Shown here in pieces: positions 1 through 12,104 of a stretch of 64,000 nt of DNA (position 1 is the first letter of the stretch; every line of letters begins with the position of its first letter). A model generated the notes under the pieces. It saw only the letters and a program-made list of their open reading frames with translations. It searched no databases and was not told the origin of the DNA. The DNA comes from Yponomeuta sedellus (lineage: Eukaryota > Arthropoda > Insecta > Lepidoptera > Yponomeutidae). The position numbers and the translations under genes were made by a program. The DNA lies in NCBI GenBank assembly GCA_934045075.1, contig OW203729.1, forward strand, positions 4,785,816 to 4,849,815, given 5' to 3'.

Positions 1-90
1 ATATTTAACATAGTCAGCAACATTGCTGCCATTCAATAGAGACAACTTATTACTAATTAAAGGCTACTGTCATTTAGCATTTTCACATCC

Positions 91-3000
91 TTAGCTGTCA
101 TTGAACAGTTTATCTAACTGCGATTGCAGGTTACGCGAGGTCACCGCGGGGGTATCTGGAACCACAGAAATGGGCCTCTGCTTCACAACAGGAGTGTTCA
201 AAAACTTCATTTGTTCCTTCATCTTCATGTACATTGACATTGCTTGCTTGCAACTGTCAACCTTGGCCTTTGGGGTCTGTAAACCAGTTGGCATGTCAGG
301 CATTGACTTGTGGAATACCTTTTTCCTTAGGCAAGGGGTTCTCTTTGGTATTTTATATGATGGTGACTTGACTGTTGATTTTATAACGGAACATCTGAAT
401 AGAGGACTTTTCTCTGGAGTCTTGTGATTGTGCTCGGTTGATTCAGGTAGAAGATTCTCTTCTATTAATGTCTTCTCGAATTCTATCGGAGATTGCGATC
501 CAGAGCCCTTTTTATGTATACGTCTGTTGACATAGTTCAGCAGCTTCATTTGTGATTTGATATTTTTCTCTGTTTCCTTTTTGATTTCAAGTAATATATC
601 AAGCTCAGATTTAGTTTTCTCATCATTTGTGACCTTTGCCTTGTTAAACATATCACAGAGGGAGACTATAACACTCTCTTCTCTCTTGCCAACCTCTTCT
701 TTTATGGTTGATTGTCTTTCGAAGCACCGAATGGTATCATTGACAGTGTTCTCCATGTCACTTGAATTATTGAAATACTCCTTCACATTTCTATATTCTT
801 TGAATGGTGTAGAGACTGGAGGTGATACCTCAGCAATGTTACTCAAAGCAGACTCTTCAGGTATCGCTTTGGCCTTTTCCTCTATGTCTTCAATATCCTT
901 CTCTTTCTGTAGGAAGCTGGCATCGCAACTTGACTTCCAGGAATCATTGGACATTGGTGTACCAGGTATTGGCACTATAGTTTTTCTGGCTTTGAGCACT
1001 GGTTTCGGTGATGGCAGGATCTTTCTACTAACATTGTTGAAGACGGGCAGTCTTGGCGCACTTTTTGTATTGTCATAGACAAGTTTCGGGGCAGATTTTG
1101 GATTGTTTTCTTTGTTGGAAATAGTGAGACGACTTTTGACAACTGGCTTTATTTCCAGTGGTGTCTCTGGGATTTTTTTTTTTGTATATACCGCTTATTC
1201 GCACTGTGGTTTTGGCTGTGGAGTAGAATAATCTTTATTGTACACCAACATTAAAATATCCTTCTTCTTCAGGCTATATTAGTCCACTGCTGGACATAGC
1301 CCTCCCCTAATGAGCGCAATAGCGCAAGGTTGTGCCATCATTGGGGGGTAATGCCCATAATCCCCACGCTGGGCATGCGGGTTGGGGATCGCAGTTCGGT
1401 GGAATTGTACTGCAGGGGGCGCTGCTGCCCACCCCCTGGTTTGTGTCCCTTAGTCGCCTTTTACGACACCCGCGGGAAGAATTTGGGTTGGTGCTATTCT
1501 CTAGGCTGACACCACACAGCACCACACAACACACAGCACATAAAATATCCTAAATACAATCAATTACTGTAAGAGAATAAACTATGTAGCCTCCATACCA
1601 CTGCAGGACAATAGTCACCTATTTTTTATTATTAGATTAGAGCACTTTTAAAAGATATAATATAATAATCATTCATAAAATGATGGCTAAACATAGAGAA
1701 CACTTATGAGATTCAATTTTCACTATAAAGTATGAATGCAATAATAGGAAAAACCTGTCAAATAAGAATATAGTATAACAGATTTGCAGTATGATAGGTA
1801 CTTTTCTTTGAGAGTCATAACATGATCTCAGAATAACTCTGTAAGAGGTAGAAAGTATTTATCAAAAAGTTTATTAAGTTGAACATACCTTGAAGATGAT
1901 GCAGAGACTTCTTTGCTCGTGCCATTGGTTTAGGAAACTTTGGTGTCTCTGTGTTCAGGGGGGCCAAAGTAGCTCTTGTATTTGCTATTGACTGAAAAAT
2001 AACCATAAAATTTGTAATATTGCTTCCATGTTCTTGACTAGTAGGATGTATAGGATATTATATTATAAGCGCATCTTGCATCAATTTTATTCTTTAGATG
2101 TAGACTAATTCTAAATTATTAGCTCAAGTTCAGGATTTAGTGTGCATAATTGGGCAACAGTTGCTATAAATTCAGGGATAAATTCTAGTTAAGTAAGCTG
2201 GAAATTATATGTAAATGTTTGCCTGGTATCACTATTTACAGAGAAAATATTAAATATTTGTCTCATACAATAAAAAATTCAGTTCAATAAACTTGATGTA
2301 GCTAATCTTCAATGTGCTGGTGTGGTCAAACTCATATTCTTTCACTGAAAAAAAGATCTTTGCTCTACAGTATGTATAAGCTGCGGGATGTATTATGCTG
2401 CATATCATACAAGTTGTTAAATGCTGCCAGATCCAATGCTATATAACTATATCATTTCATTTTATTATGGTCTACGTAAACTTTCACAATAACTTTTTCC
2501 TTGCACTACCGCTTCCACTATCCACATAACCCTAAGTTAGCTGCAAGAAAATACTCATAAGTATTAAGCGTGCCTTGAATATTTGTAGAAAATTTTTAGT
2601 GTGAAATAAAGAATTTTCTAATGTAAAACATAATAATAATATACTAAGCCTCTTATTTCGCTCTTTACAATAAATTACATACATAAATTACTTACATTAT
2701 TCTTACATAAATTTATAACTTTAAATTGCATTTATTCAATCTCTATTTATAGGTCATTATTTATAATTCATTACTTCTTAGTTCTCCACTTAATGTTCTA
2801 ATCTAATTGAATTCAGAAATTAATTTCATGTTTGCCTTTGGGAACTCCGGAGTTACATTATTTCTTTTTTATTTTATACTTAGAGCACTCTTATTGGGCG
2901 GAGGCCTACATAGGTAATACATACTGAATAGCAAAACAAACTACTTCATCCATTAAATTTTTCCAGACATGGCTTCTTTGATATTGCAGAAAACTTGTGG

Positions 3001-4095
3001 GTTGCGGGGTGTTAACACTCTGTATGAAATACTTTGTTCTGAGCCGCCACTTAGAGAGTTACAGTGACCAGAATGATAGCCGACCTCCAATATAAGACAC
3101 CACAAGGCACCACAAGAAGAAGAGGAAGATGATGACATACTTTGTCACAGAACAATAAAAGTACGATAACACCTACCTGTTGTGGTTTAGAGTGGAAGTT
3201 GAGCACTTTCCTGACTGGGTTATTCTTCATCTGGCCATCCTTGGTATGGCTGATCCTCTTATCCACCTTCACGGAGGAGTTCCATCTCTTTTTCATAGCC
3301 GATATGGTTGGTGGGCCAAGCGGTGCTCTGCTAGGGTTTCGTTTCACTGAACTTCGAACAGCTGGAAAATAAATGGAAATGCTTACTATTTTTATGGACA
3401 TGCAAACAAATTATTTGGAAGGCAGATGGCAAGTAGGTGGATTTAAATAAAAATTATATGTTGACTGAGTTTTGTAATTTTGGAAAGATTCATTTGGTAG
3501 TATTGAATTACAATTTTATATTAACATATCTCAGATGTTCAATTACACACATAGCCGAGCACTTTGAATCTCCAATTAGCAGTAAGTATGCATATTCCTA
3601 TAGGAACCAATTTAAAAACTCTATAAAAGTATTATTAAACTGGTATAGAGTAAGCACTAGGTATATAAAAACTCTATAAAAGTATTGATAAACTGAAATA
3701 AGGACTAGGTATACAATATACTGGTGACATCTGGTCTAAAATTGTTACATATTTACCTTCAATATCAGCATACATCTCGGCGAGGGTGAGTGGCTTGAAT
3801 TTCTCAGTAGTTTTATTAACAGCCATGGTGTTTCGATTTTGGGCCTGTTTCTTGGTTGTTGATATGAGAGTATTCTCTGACATAAGTGCTGAAATTACAT
3901 AATAAAATTAGCACTATGTTGAATGCTCATGACTGCCTGGCAAAGTTATTCTGGCGATGATATTACAGAAAGCAAACTGCATAAAGCTTAGACGCAGATT
4001 GCATGAGAATAAAGTAACTGACCTGTGAGTTCAGGCAACAAATCCGCTATACAATTCGGACGCATGGTACTGTTATTCTTTACGGTGGTTTCCAT
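91..4095 (-). CDS. Five-exon gene, 522-aa disordered KEN-box protein, unidentified
   Basis: Exons, in transcript order: 4095-4023, 3888-3757, 3361-3177, 1991-1889 and 1166-91. All four introns have GT-AG ends, all phases agree, and the total is 1,569 bp (522 codons plus TAA). The start is the first ATG (METTVKNN) and fits an exon ending in a good donor. The protein is basic and low in hydrophobic residues. It has a KEN box (SNKENNPKS, roughly residue 190) and at least ten Ser/Thr-Pro sites (for example PGTPMS, KTPEKSP, KRTPC, LQTPKAK, VPDTPA). A charged stretch around residues 330-375 may form a coiled coil. KEN boxes and dense S/T-P sites are typical of proteins phosphorylated by CDKs and destroyed by APC/C, so a mitotic or cytoskeletal role is plausible but inferred. 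I do not recognise the family. The exon structure is sure; the function is not. Confidence 0.8.
1262..1545 (-). repeat. SINE-like retroelement with RTE-type tail, in intron 4 of the KEN-box gene
   Basis: Read on the minus strand it carries the phrase GGTGTCGTAAAAGGCGACTA, then a central part, and ends in a tail reading TCCAGCAGTGGACTA-ATATAGCCTGAAGAAGAAGG. The same sequence recurs at 51765-51905. The tail matches the 3' ends of the RTE LINE copies in this window. Confidence 0.6.
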
Positions 4096-4977
4096 TGTTG
4101 TGGTTCTATATCGTCATACGTTACATCACAAATTTGTAGTTTCGAGTCGTTTTTGAGCAACAACAAACAAAAACGAACATAACAAACGGTTTGAAATTTT
4201 TGAAAATGCATGTTTCGTTCTACGCAGTCTGGATTTAAAGAGTATTTTATTATCATCACATTGTTAGTAAGATTAGCACGATGTTAGCGAATTGTTGAAA
4301 TAAAAACTTCTTAAAACGGAACGCTAGATATTTGTTCTGTGCCAGATACTCAGAATAAGTATTCTGAGGCCTAAATATATACAGAAATATTAATCGTGTA
4401 GTTCTCAGACCTGTATAATTTGTCTCAGACCAAGTGCAGGATTCATTCTACAGATTCATTCCGTTCCACGGATGTAAAAAAAGACGGATGGAACCTCAGA
4501 ACAAGGACAAAGCAATTGCTATAGTTCTAATGCCTAAAATGCTATAGTTCTTATTCTGAAAATGCTATAGTTCTTATTCGTAAAGTGCTTTATTTCTTAT
4601 TCTGAGGTGCTGACTTGCTGAGGGATTTGGTGACACCACAGACTAAATAAAGATTGTGACATACATCCGTGAGTGTGAAGCCACGGATGCGTAGATAGAG
4701 TAGAACTATAGATCAAGGCACAGTGTAACCGTTTTCACGTCGGTGAATATTATTTGTTTGTGTGCGTGAATGTTGCCACAGTAAAAGTGAATTGCCATAA
4801 TGAGGGATAAAATATTTCAGTCGTTCATAGGCCATGAATAAAAATGCAGATTTAGTTTTGAATTTTATTAATCATACATGTCTGACAATTGTTTGCAGAA
4901 CGTAGCAAACGTTTTATAAACAATTGTCATTTTGTATAATTAAAAATACGTTTTATTTTACACGTTTAAATTTTACA

Positions 4978-5055
4978 ACTTAAGGCGCTTAGGGACGCTA
5001 TCTAGGACCACCAATGGAATACAATCATAAACTGTTTTATTAATAAGTTTTTTTC
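4978..5055 (+). repeat. Solo end of the TTAA MITE family
   Basis: Begins CTTAAGGCGCTTAGGG and continues with ACCACCAATGGAATACAATC, matching the ends of the complete copy at 54339-54713. The opposite end was not found nearby, so this is a truncated or decayed copy. Confidence 0.55.
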
Positions 5056-5689
5056 ATATAAAAATTCACCATATAAAAAATCTTTCGAAGGGTACCTCAG
5101 ACCACCAAAATGTACATTTTGTCGAAATGTAGAGAGCATATTCGAGCATTTGATGTAGGTGACCAGTTCTCTCTTCTAAATGCTAGCACCCATTTTTCCA
5201 GAACAGAACTATTTTGAAGAAATCTGGAAAAGAAACATTGCTAATATTAATAAATATTGTAATACATTAAAATATAATAAGTAATAACTTTAGTATTATT
5301 ACTCGCGATACTCATACATAGCTGTTGTATATTGAACGGGTCGATTATTTATTAGGGAAATAAGGTAATTACGTTTTACCTAATAAACGATCGCGGCTAG
5401 ACGGTATTGTACGAGATTCATTGATACAAATTCAAATTTGAATTCTATACTGAATTCAAGGGCACATTGCTTGCGGCAGAATGCACAAAAACACCGAAAG
5501 GGTTCTTGCGATAAATTCGAGTTGACACATTTTCTGCTGAGTGGAATGAATGCTGAAAAATTATATGGGCAACAAGTCACATAGGAAGGCGATGCAGCTA
5601 TCTAACAAAGCATCAGAATATTATATTTGATAATTCAGAGCTGTAGCCGTAATGTTTCTGTCTCTATTTTTTTTATTATAGATTTCGAT

Positions 5690-5793
5690 ATCAACCCTTG
5701 TATGTCCATAACTCTGGAGCACGGGTCCTGCATCGCAGAAAGGTTAGGCCATACTCCACCGCAGGGGCCAAGCCCGGGTTATAGTTTTAGGTA
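5690..5793 (-). repeat. 3' fragment of 5S-like SINE
   Basis: Contains ATCAACCCTTGTATGTCC, GCACGGGTC, AAGGTTAGGCCATACTCCAC and GGGGCCAAGCCCGGGTT, matching the 3' third of the family whose fuller copies are at 23100-23590 and 52565-52945. Confidence 0.65.
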
Positions 5794-7294
5794 CATTTGA
5801 TTTTTAATAACGATACATTAAGTATTAAAGATTCATAATATATTTTGATTACGTTTGTAACTTAATATCTGTACAAGGACAAGCCGTCGAAGTCTGGGAC
5901 TTCGAGTTAAGTAATGATCACGCAGCGTTGCCAGATATACGATTTAAATCGTATTCATACGATGTTTTACATTTATGTTGCATATACTCGTACGATCAAG
6001 GGGCAGAAATCGTACGTAAACATACGACTTTTTTTAGATTTTATTCAACCAAAGTACTAATACCAACATAGCACGTCACTATTTATTCTTTTACTTACTA
6101 AGTAGCAACCCTTAAGGTAAATCTAACTAATGTGCGACGTTACCGGTTACTCGTTTTTGTGACACAGATTATGAACGCTGCTTCAGTTCAGTCAATCTTA
6201 TTAAAACAAAGATCCGAAATAGGCTGAGCAATGAAACTCTAAACGGCACACTTTTGGCAAAACAACATATTAAGCGCTATGGGTGATGTGTGGATTTTTC
6301 TCAAACAAGAGCAATAATATTAACATTACAGTAAAACCCTTTACGGGGATAAATAAAAACCGAAAAATAGTGTGTTTATGTTTAATCGATTGTTTACTTT
6401 AAAGTAATAAAACAAAGGTTTTGAAAACGTTCTGTTTTTTAGCAGCCTTCTTAGGGAATACTACTTTTTATTTTCCCATCGTACGGTCGCTTATAACGTC
6501 TGCCAACATGGTCAAGTAATGATCGGGATTTTCGACATAAACGGATGGCAACATTTTTTTACTCTTCGTTTTTTTAGGTTAGGAAAGAAAATTCTATTAA
6601 ATTGCTTTTCTTACGGACTAGTTGCAAAGCTACTAGTTGAAACTTAACTAAAATACTCAACATAAGGCAACTTTGGGCTAAACAATAATTGAAACACAAT
6701 AATTACTTACCTATCAAAGAAAACTTCCCCCAAAGCTCTTTCTTAACGATTTCTGCATACGAGTACACTACAATTCACCATACTTTCTCTATTTAGGTCA
6801 CTTTTAATATATCATTTCACAAATACACGGTTGCTCTTCGAAACGGCTAGCGTAGCGTTAAATATGATAAAATTTTCAAAATCTTGTCGTTTGTTTGCCC
6901 CCAAAAACGTCAACTTGACACTGGGGGCAAACAAAAAAAGCAGTTACACTTTTGCTGTTTACTCTATCTCTTTCTCACCCATGGTCGCTACGAAGTTTGT
7001 TTCATTTAAAACTTGTATGTGTGCGCTGTGGCTTGCTCTATAGTTTTACTCCCTCTACGCACGGATGTAAAAAAAAGACGGATGGAATGGAACCTTCTAC
7101 ATAAAAATGATAATTTCACACGTAGTATCTCTTTATCGTCTGTGATTTCACTTCACGTCCACAAATTAGACAGGTCATGCATTTTTGTGCCTTTGCCTGC
7201 GGTGAGCGGCTGTGAAAATCGTAAAAGGGATAGATTTTTTTGAGTTTGTGGATAATTTATCTTATCGTTTGAAACTCTAATTGATGTGTCTAAC

Positions 7295-7439
7295 ATGGCT
7301 TCCATTGTAAATATTGCCGGCTTCGAGCTCTTCGAGAAATTCACAGTAACTATCGACGAAAACGGACCGCCGGTGTTCATGTATTTTACCGGTTCTAAAC
7401 TAGCTGATGGAACGAGTTGGTGTCCAGACTGCAACGAAT
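7295..7439 (+). CDS. TXNDC17: TXNDC17 (TRP14-like thioredoxin), first exon 1A
   Basis: A 48-codon first exon opening MASIVNIAGFELFEKF and ending at the thioredoxin active site: FTGSK, then SWCPDCNE. This FTGSK-spacer-WCPDC arrangement is the signature of thioredoxin domain-containing protein 17, a small cytosolic disulfide reductase. The donor is T|GTGAGT (phase 1). No downstream exon belonging to this copy was found in the next 19 kb. However, exon 2 at 26851 starts in the matching phase, giving WCPDCNESEPVVKAF, which reads as a normal family member. Either this is the canonical first exon of one gene with a 19.4-kb intron, or it is an orphan exon of a disrupted duplicate. An in-frame GTG lies at 7286, but the ATG at 7295 is the likely start. 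Confidence 0.75.
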
Positions 7440-7675
7440 GTGAGTTACGCATTCCAGACCAGAGTGGGCGTCATAGTTGGTGGTTGCTGTTAAGTTCGAT
7501 TGTCTAAAAAAGAAATAGGAATAGGAGGAAATTATAGGAAAGAACAATGGCGAACCCCCATAGTAACAAATAGTTGAGCTAAATAGCGTGATCGAGATAC
7601 TGCTTGATGAATTATGATTAAATTCTAACTTCAGTAATGTTATATTTTATGTCAAATTAACACGCAGCTCGCAGC

Positions 7676-7699
7676 CACGGATGTGAATTGACATCCGTG
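7676..7699. repeat. CACGGATGT / ACATCCGTG palindrome
   Basis: CACGGATGT, a six-base spacer, then ACATCCGTG. The same palindrome with shorter spacers occurs at 24938-24957 and 61237-61258. Half-sites lie at 4467, 7060 and 7818 (the last reversed); the first two are followed by an A run and GACGGATGG. Confidence 0.6.
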
Positions 7700-7875
7700 C
7701 TCGCACTGCGAGCCTCGCAGCAGAGACAGATCTGTCTCTGTCTCATCATCTCAGCGCATAGAGTAAGGTACACCTAACGTCAAACGTGCAACAGAGACAG
7801 CACGGGATCTTTTTTTGACATCCGTGAGAGACAGACTTATAGGCAACAGACCAAAAAAATACTTGAAAGTGCTTT

Positions 7876-8212
7876 ATGACCCCAGTACACAGTGGCCTAA
7901 GATGGGTCATGCTTTGCCATTTGCCATTCACAACTGTAGGCCACGATCACTTGCTGTTTCCACAATAGCGCGTGGCTCATTGCTGTCTGGCAAACCACTT
8001 GCGATGGACGTGGAAGTAGTTGCGACCGCAGCTTTTTATTTATTTTATTCCTTTACAATTTTATTATTACAGAACTATGTACAACAACAACGTTATTAAA
8101 AAAAATGACGCAAAAGGCCCAAAATTACGGGCTCAGATTGATATAAATCAAAAAACACACAATGGCAATGGCGAGCAGTGGCCCATTTCAGGCCACTGTG
8201 TACTGGGGCCAT
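7876..8212. mobile_element. Non-autonomous element with ~31-bp inverted ends
   Basis: The left end ATGACCCCAGTACACAGTGG (continuing CCTAAGATGGG) and the reverse complement of the right end ATGGCCCCAGTACACAGTGG (continuing CCTGAAATGGG) match with few differences. The interior has no coding content. No clear target duplication could be fixed, so the superfamily is open. Confidence 0.6.
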
Positions 8213-8773
8213 TAGGTTTTTTACGGGCTCGTACAGAGCATGAAATTACCTTTAATCTGTGGTAAAATACTCTATGTCTTTAGTACCAACAATCTGTGAT
8301 TTTATACATACTTCTGAAAAAAGTGAAGCGAGAGCACGCACTGACTCGAGGAATTACTCAAGGAAAAGCGATTTTTTGTTACAAAGGTAAGTGAAAAGTG
8401 TATTTACGTGTTACTTTATGCATTTATTTCAATCAATACACAAATTCAAATCAATACATACACCTAAAGAAAATGCAATAAATACTTTAAATTTGGCCCA
8501 AGAAAATGTTCGTTATAGCAACTTTGTAAAAGACATTTGATCATTGTTTGAATAATTTGGATAAAACCCACTATAGTTGGCCACCAAAACTATCTTACTT
8601 TGTTATTTTTATCGTTTTTATGTAGAATTACTAAGTAATGCTGAAATAATTACAAAAACAAAATATTAGCCGTTGCTTTCCGAGACGTCCGTATACCGGA
8701 AATCGGCCATTTCGGTCACGACTTCGTTACCGTTTCGATTGCGCGGCCATTTTCTGTTTTCAAAAAGTGCTTA

Positions 8774-8986
8774 TTGTGCGTTCACATTAACTTGACGCGT
8801 GAGAGAATTGGTAACACTGAGATATTTACTGTTACCATGTTAAATAAGACATCATTCCCATTACTTGGGGAAAATAAAAGGATTGAGGGCTTGTTTAACC
8901 ATCTTCCGATTAGGTCCAAAAGCTAATTTACATGTTATGTCCTTGTTACCAATTCTCTCACGAGTCAAGTTAATGTGAACGCACTG
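8774..8986. mobile_element. Nested 213-bp MITE with TA target duplication
   Basis: Inverted ends GTGCGTTCACATTAACTTGA continuing into GTGAGAGAATTGGTA, about 40 bp. TA lies at 8772-8773 and 8987-8988. The opposite arm of the host element (about 12510-12540, reversed) shows the empty site, reading GTGCTTA-TGTCAGG with a single TA. The TA duplication and CAGTGCG-type terminus fit the Tc1/mariner group. Confidence 0.85.
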
Positions 8987-9482
8987 TATGTCAGGATTTT
9001 GTCAAAATTTGTCAAAACTGAATGGTGAAAACCAAAAATTTGTTAAATAAAGAAGTTATTGAGGTTTGAAGATGGCCGCGCGAACGAAACGCGGAGAACT
9101 GCGCGGCCATGTCAGAACTCGATATCTACAGGGTCTACAGGTTTTTTGTCAATTTGTCAGCATGTTTCAATTTGTCAACAAATGTCGAACAAAGAAAATT
9201 CATTCTATCTTCATTCATTACTTGAGAAGATATCGACGCCTGAACGCCATGGCCGCGCAATGCTCCGGTTCCGATTTCTTTAGGTTGTTTTTTTTCGTAA
9301 TCAGGCTTGTCTAAATTAGTCTGAACTCGGAACCGATGTTCAGAGCTTAGTCTTAATTTGTCAAAGCCGATGAGGTCCAAATTTACACTCGTTTTCTCAT
9401 CAGACAAACAAAATTACTGAAAAACCTAAGGATGCTGGCCGCGCAATCGAAACGCTTTTTCATAATATGCCAATATCTATGA

Positions 9483-11880
9483 AATAAAAAGGTTTTATTC
9501 ACAGTAGCGCAGAAGCTGCGGCTTAGTGAACGTTACAATTCCAACTACGTGTCCATTTCAAAATCTAGATCATTTTGGAGAAAAAAATGGATAAAAAAGC
9601 GCCAAACTTAAGGACTTTTCAAAGTCCTTAACATAGTTTACATAATTATTATAAAAGATAGAACTCATACATTGTACTGGCTTTAATTCCAGACCTCATT
9701 GTCATCTAGATAATCCTTTATATTATAGTAGCCCTTTTGGCACAGAGTGTGCTTAACATATTTTTTGAACCGCGATTCAGGCAAGCTTAATATATCTTCA
9801 GGGATTTTATTATAGAAGCGTATACAATGCCTCATGAAGGATGTATTAACCTTTGCCAGCCTAAATAGTGGGAACGAAAGTTTATGTTTATTTCTAGTAT
9901 TTACATTGTGTTGGCTACCCAGAGTTTTAAAGTTACTGATATATTTCCTGACGTATATAATGTTTTCATAAATGTACTGACTGGCAACTGTCAGGATGTT
10001 AGTTTCTTCACAGAAATCTCTTAACGAATCTACTGCCTAGCCTATAAATGAATCTGATCGCTCTCGTCTGCAAAGATGGTCTCAATATCTGCAGCCCGTC
10101 CCCACAGTAGTATGCCATAGGACATAACACTACGGATGTAACTAAAATAATCAAGCCTAGCAGTTGCGACATCAGTTAGTTCCCTAATTCTTTAAACTGC
10201 ATATGCTGCTGAACTAAGCCTATTTGCTTTTTTTTTTATATGAGGACTCCATTGAAGCTTTGCATCAATTGTGATACCTAGAAATACAGTTTCATTTACA
10301 AGGTCTAATTTGTCATTCCCCAACATAACATTGCTGTCAACCGCTTTGACATTTGGTTGAGTGAACTTTATACATTTTGTCTTCTTTGAATTTTACAATA
10401 AGTTATTGGTAGTAAACCAATTAAGTACCCGAGAGAGAGCATTGTTTGTATTGTCAAGGTCATTCTCTTGTCTCTTAATTTTAAAAATAAGTGACATGTC
10501 ATCTGCGAATAATACTCTCTCTGACATATTTTGAACCATGAACGGCAAATAATTTCCATATATGAAGAAGAGAAATGTCCCCAAAATAGATTCTTGTGGC
10601 ACTCCTATCTTGACCTCTGACCCTGAAGATTTAGTTCTATTTATATCAGCTCTTTAACTCTCCCTTCTAAATATGATGTCATAAGTTTTAGGCTATTCCC
10701 GTTTATACCATAGTGCTTTTAAAAGAAGTGTTTCATGGTCCACGCAATCAAATGCTTTCGACAAGTCACAGAATACGCCTATAGCATCCTTGCAATCTTC
10801 CCATGCACTAAATATATGTTTAACTAACATAACGCCGGCGTCCGTTGCTGAGCGCCCTTGTGTGAATCCGAATTGCTGACCATGGAGAGTTATTGAAGTG
10901 TGTAAGCAGTTGACCTAGAACTATCTTCTCGAATATTTTACTTAAAATGGGTAAAACCGAGACTGGTCTTAAATTTGTGGGATCTTGCTTATCACCACTT
11001 TTAAATAAAGGAACGAGCTTACTATATTTCATTAGATCAGGGAATATACCCTCATCTAAACATCGGTTAAAGATTTTTCAATCAGGGAATATACCCTCAT
11101 CTAAACATCGGTTAAAGATTTTGGCTAAATGGGGTGCTAGGGTATCGATTACTTGAGCAACTACTGTTACTGATTTAATCACTGTATGGGCTTCGATATA
11201 CTCAAACGAAAAATCGTGATCACATGGGGGGACATTATCTTTCAAAATACTTTCAGCGAGAGCTGGAGAAGAGTAAAGGAGCTGTCGTTACAATTGGAAC
11301 ATTTGTAAAGAACTGCTCAAAAGCCGTAGCAAGGTCTTCATTTAAGATTTATCATCTACTTTAAGTGAAAATTCGCGATCTCCCAATTTAGATTAACCGG
11401 TTTCCTTATTTATAATAGCCCAAATTGTTTTAGATTTATTAGAAGATTGAAGAATTTTTGATTTTATGTGCTCGCATTTTGCTTTGTGGCAGACGGCCTT
11501 AAATAATTTTGAATATAGTTTAACATATGGTATAAAGCTGGGGTCATATGTGTATGTTTTTTTTTCTCATACAGAGAATATATTGTGTCCCTACTTTTCC
11601 GGATACCGGGAGTAGCCCATTCACTAAATCCTACTTTATTCCCTTTTGATGATAACTTTTTCAATTTAAAAACTTTCTCAAAACTATCTGTAACGACGTT
11701 GAAGAAATCTCCATAATTATCATTTGCATTAAGGGTTTTATTATTTTGGGTAGGTAAGCTACTTTGTAAGTCACTTTTTAATAAATCTATCTTTTTTGTT
11801 GTCATCGGCCGATAAATTATATCTCGTTCTTTTTGTTTTAAATCTTCTTCAAAGTGTACTATTTGACCACTGTGGTCTGA
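9483..11880 (-). mobile_element. Jockey-clade LINE, 5'-truncated and decayed
   Basis: On the minus strand, frames broken by stops encode pieces of a jockey-type reverse transcriptase. Around 11460-11805 is the linker before the RT (SEWATPGIRKSRDTIYSLY). Near 10900-11030 is LVPLFKSGDKQDPTNLRPVS. At 10393-10602 is PQESILGTFLFFIYGN and FADDMSLIF, the degraded palm with FADD catalytic residues. The 3' part (9660-9860) is nearly identical, reversed, to the 3' part of the copy at 37976-38825. It ends at AAAAGGTTTTATTC (reversed AATAAAACC tail). Inactive. The 5' limit is approximate. Confidence 0.8.
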
Positions 11881-12031
11881 CTTTAAGCAATTTATTATGG
11901 ATAATTGTAAAATTCACATTATAGTAAACAAAACAAGTCTGGGATATGATTTATGTACCAAATTCTTTGACATTTTAGGCTCCTTCGATTACGATTGTGC
12001 CGCCAGCGTCCTTAGGTTTTTCAGTAATTTT

Positions 12032-12104
12032 ATTATTATTATTAAATTCTTTATTGTACCTGTAAAGATTGTACAATTGGCGGGCTTGATACTAAATAGT
12101 ATTT
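12032..12104 (-). repeat. Short LINE 3' tail inserted in the right arm of the long-IR element
   Basis: Reversed, it reads CAAGCCCGCCAATTGTACAA, then TCTTTACAGGTACAATAAAG and a TAA repeat. The left arm of the host element lacks it, so it is a later insertion, apparently flanked by ATTTTA. The same tail occurs at 30977-31064. Confidence 0.7.

Larger units (their letters stand above)
4096..7294. other. Intergenic region, no gene seen
   Basis: 3.2 kb between the divergent KEN-box gene and TXNDC17 exon 1A. About 4500-4610 is a short imperfect repeat of the phrase CTATAGTTCTTATTCTGA. 4978-5055 is one end of the TTAA MITE family. 5690-5793 is a 3' fragment of the 5S-like SINE (minus). 5940-6050 has several ATACGA/TCGTAT words. 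6891-6931 is a hairpin. The open frames here have no recognisable protein content. Confidence 0.6.

Noticed and set aside
557..1078. 173-codon plus-strand frame
   Set aside because: Shadow of the last exon of the minus-strand KEN-box gene; composition is not protein-like.
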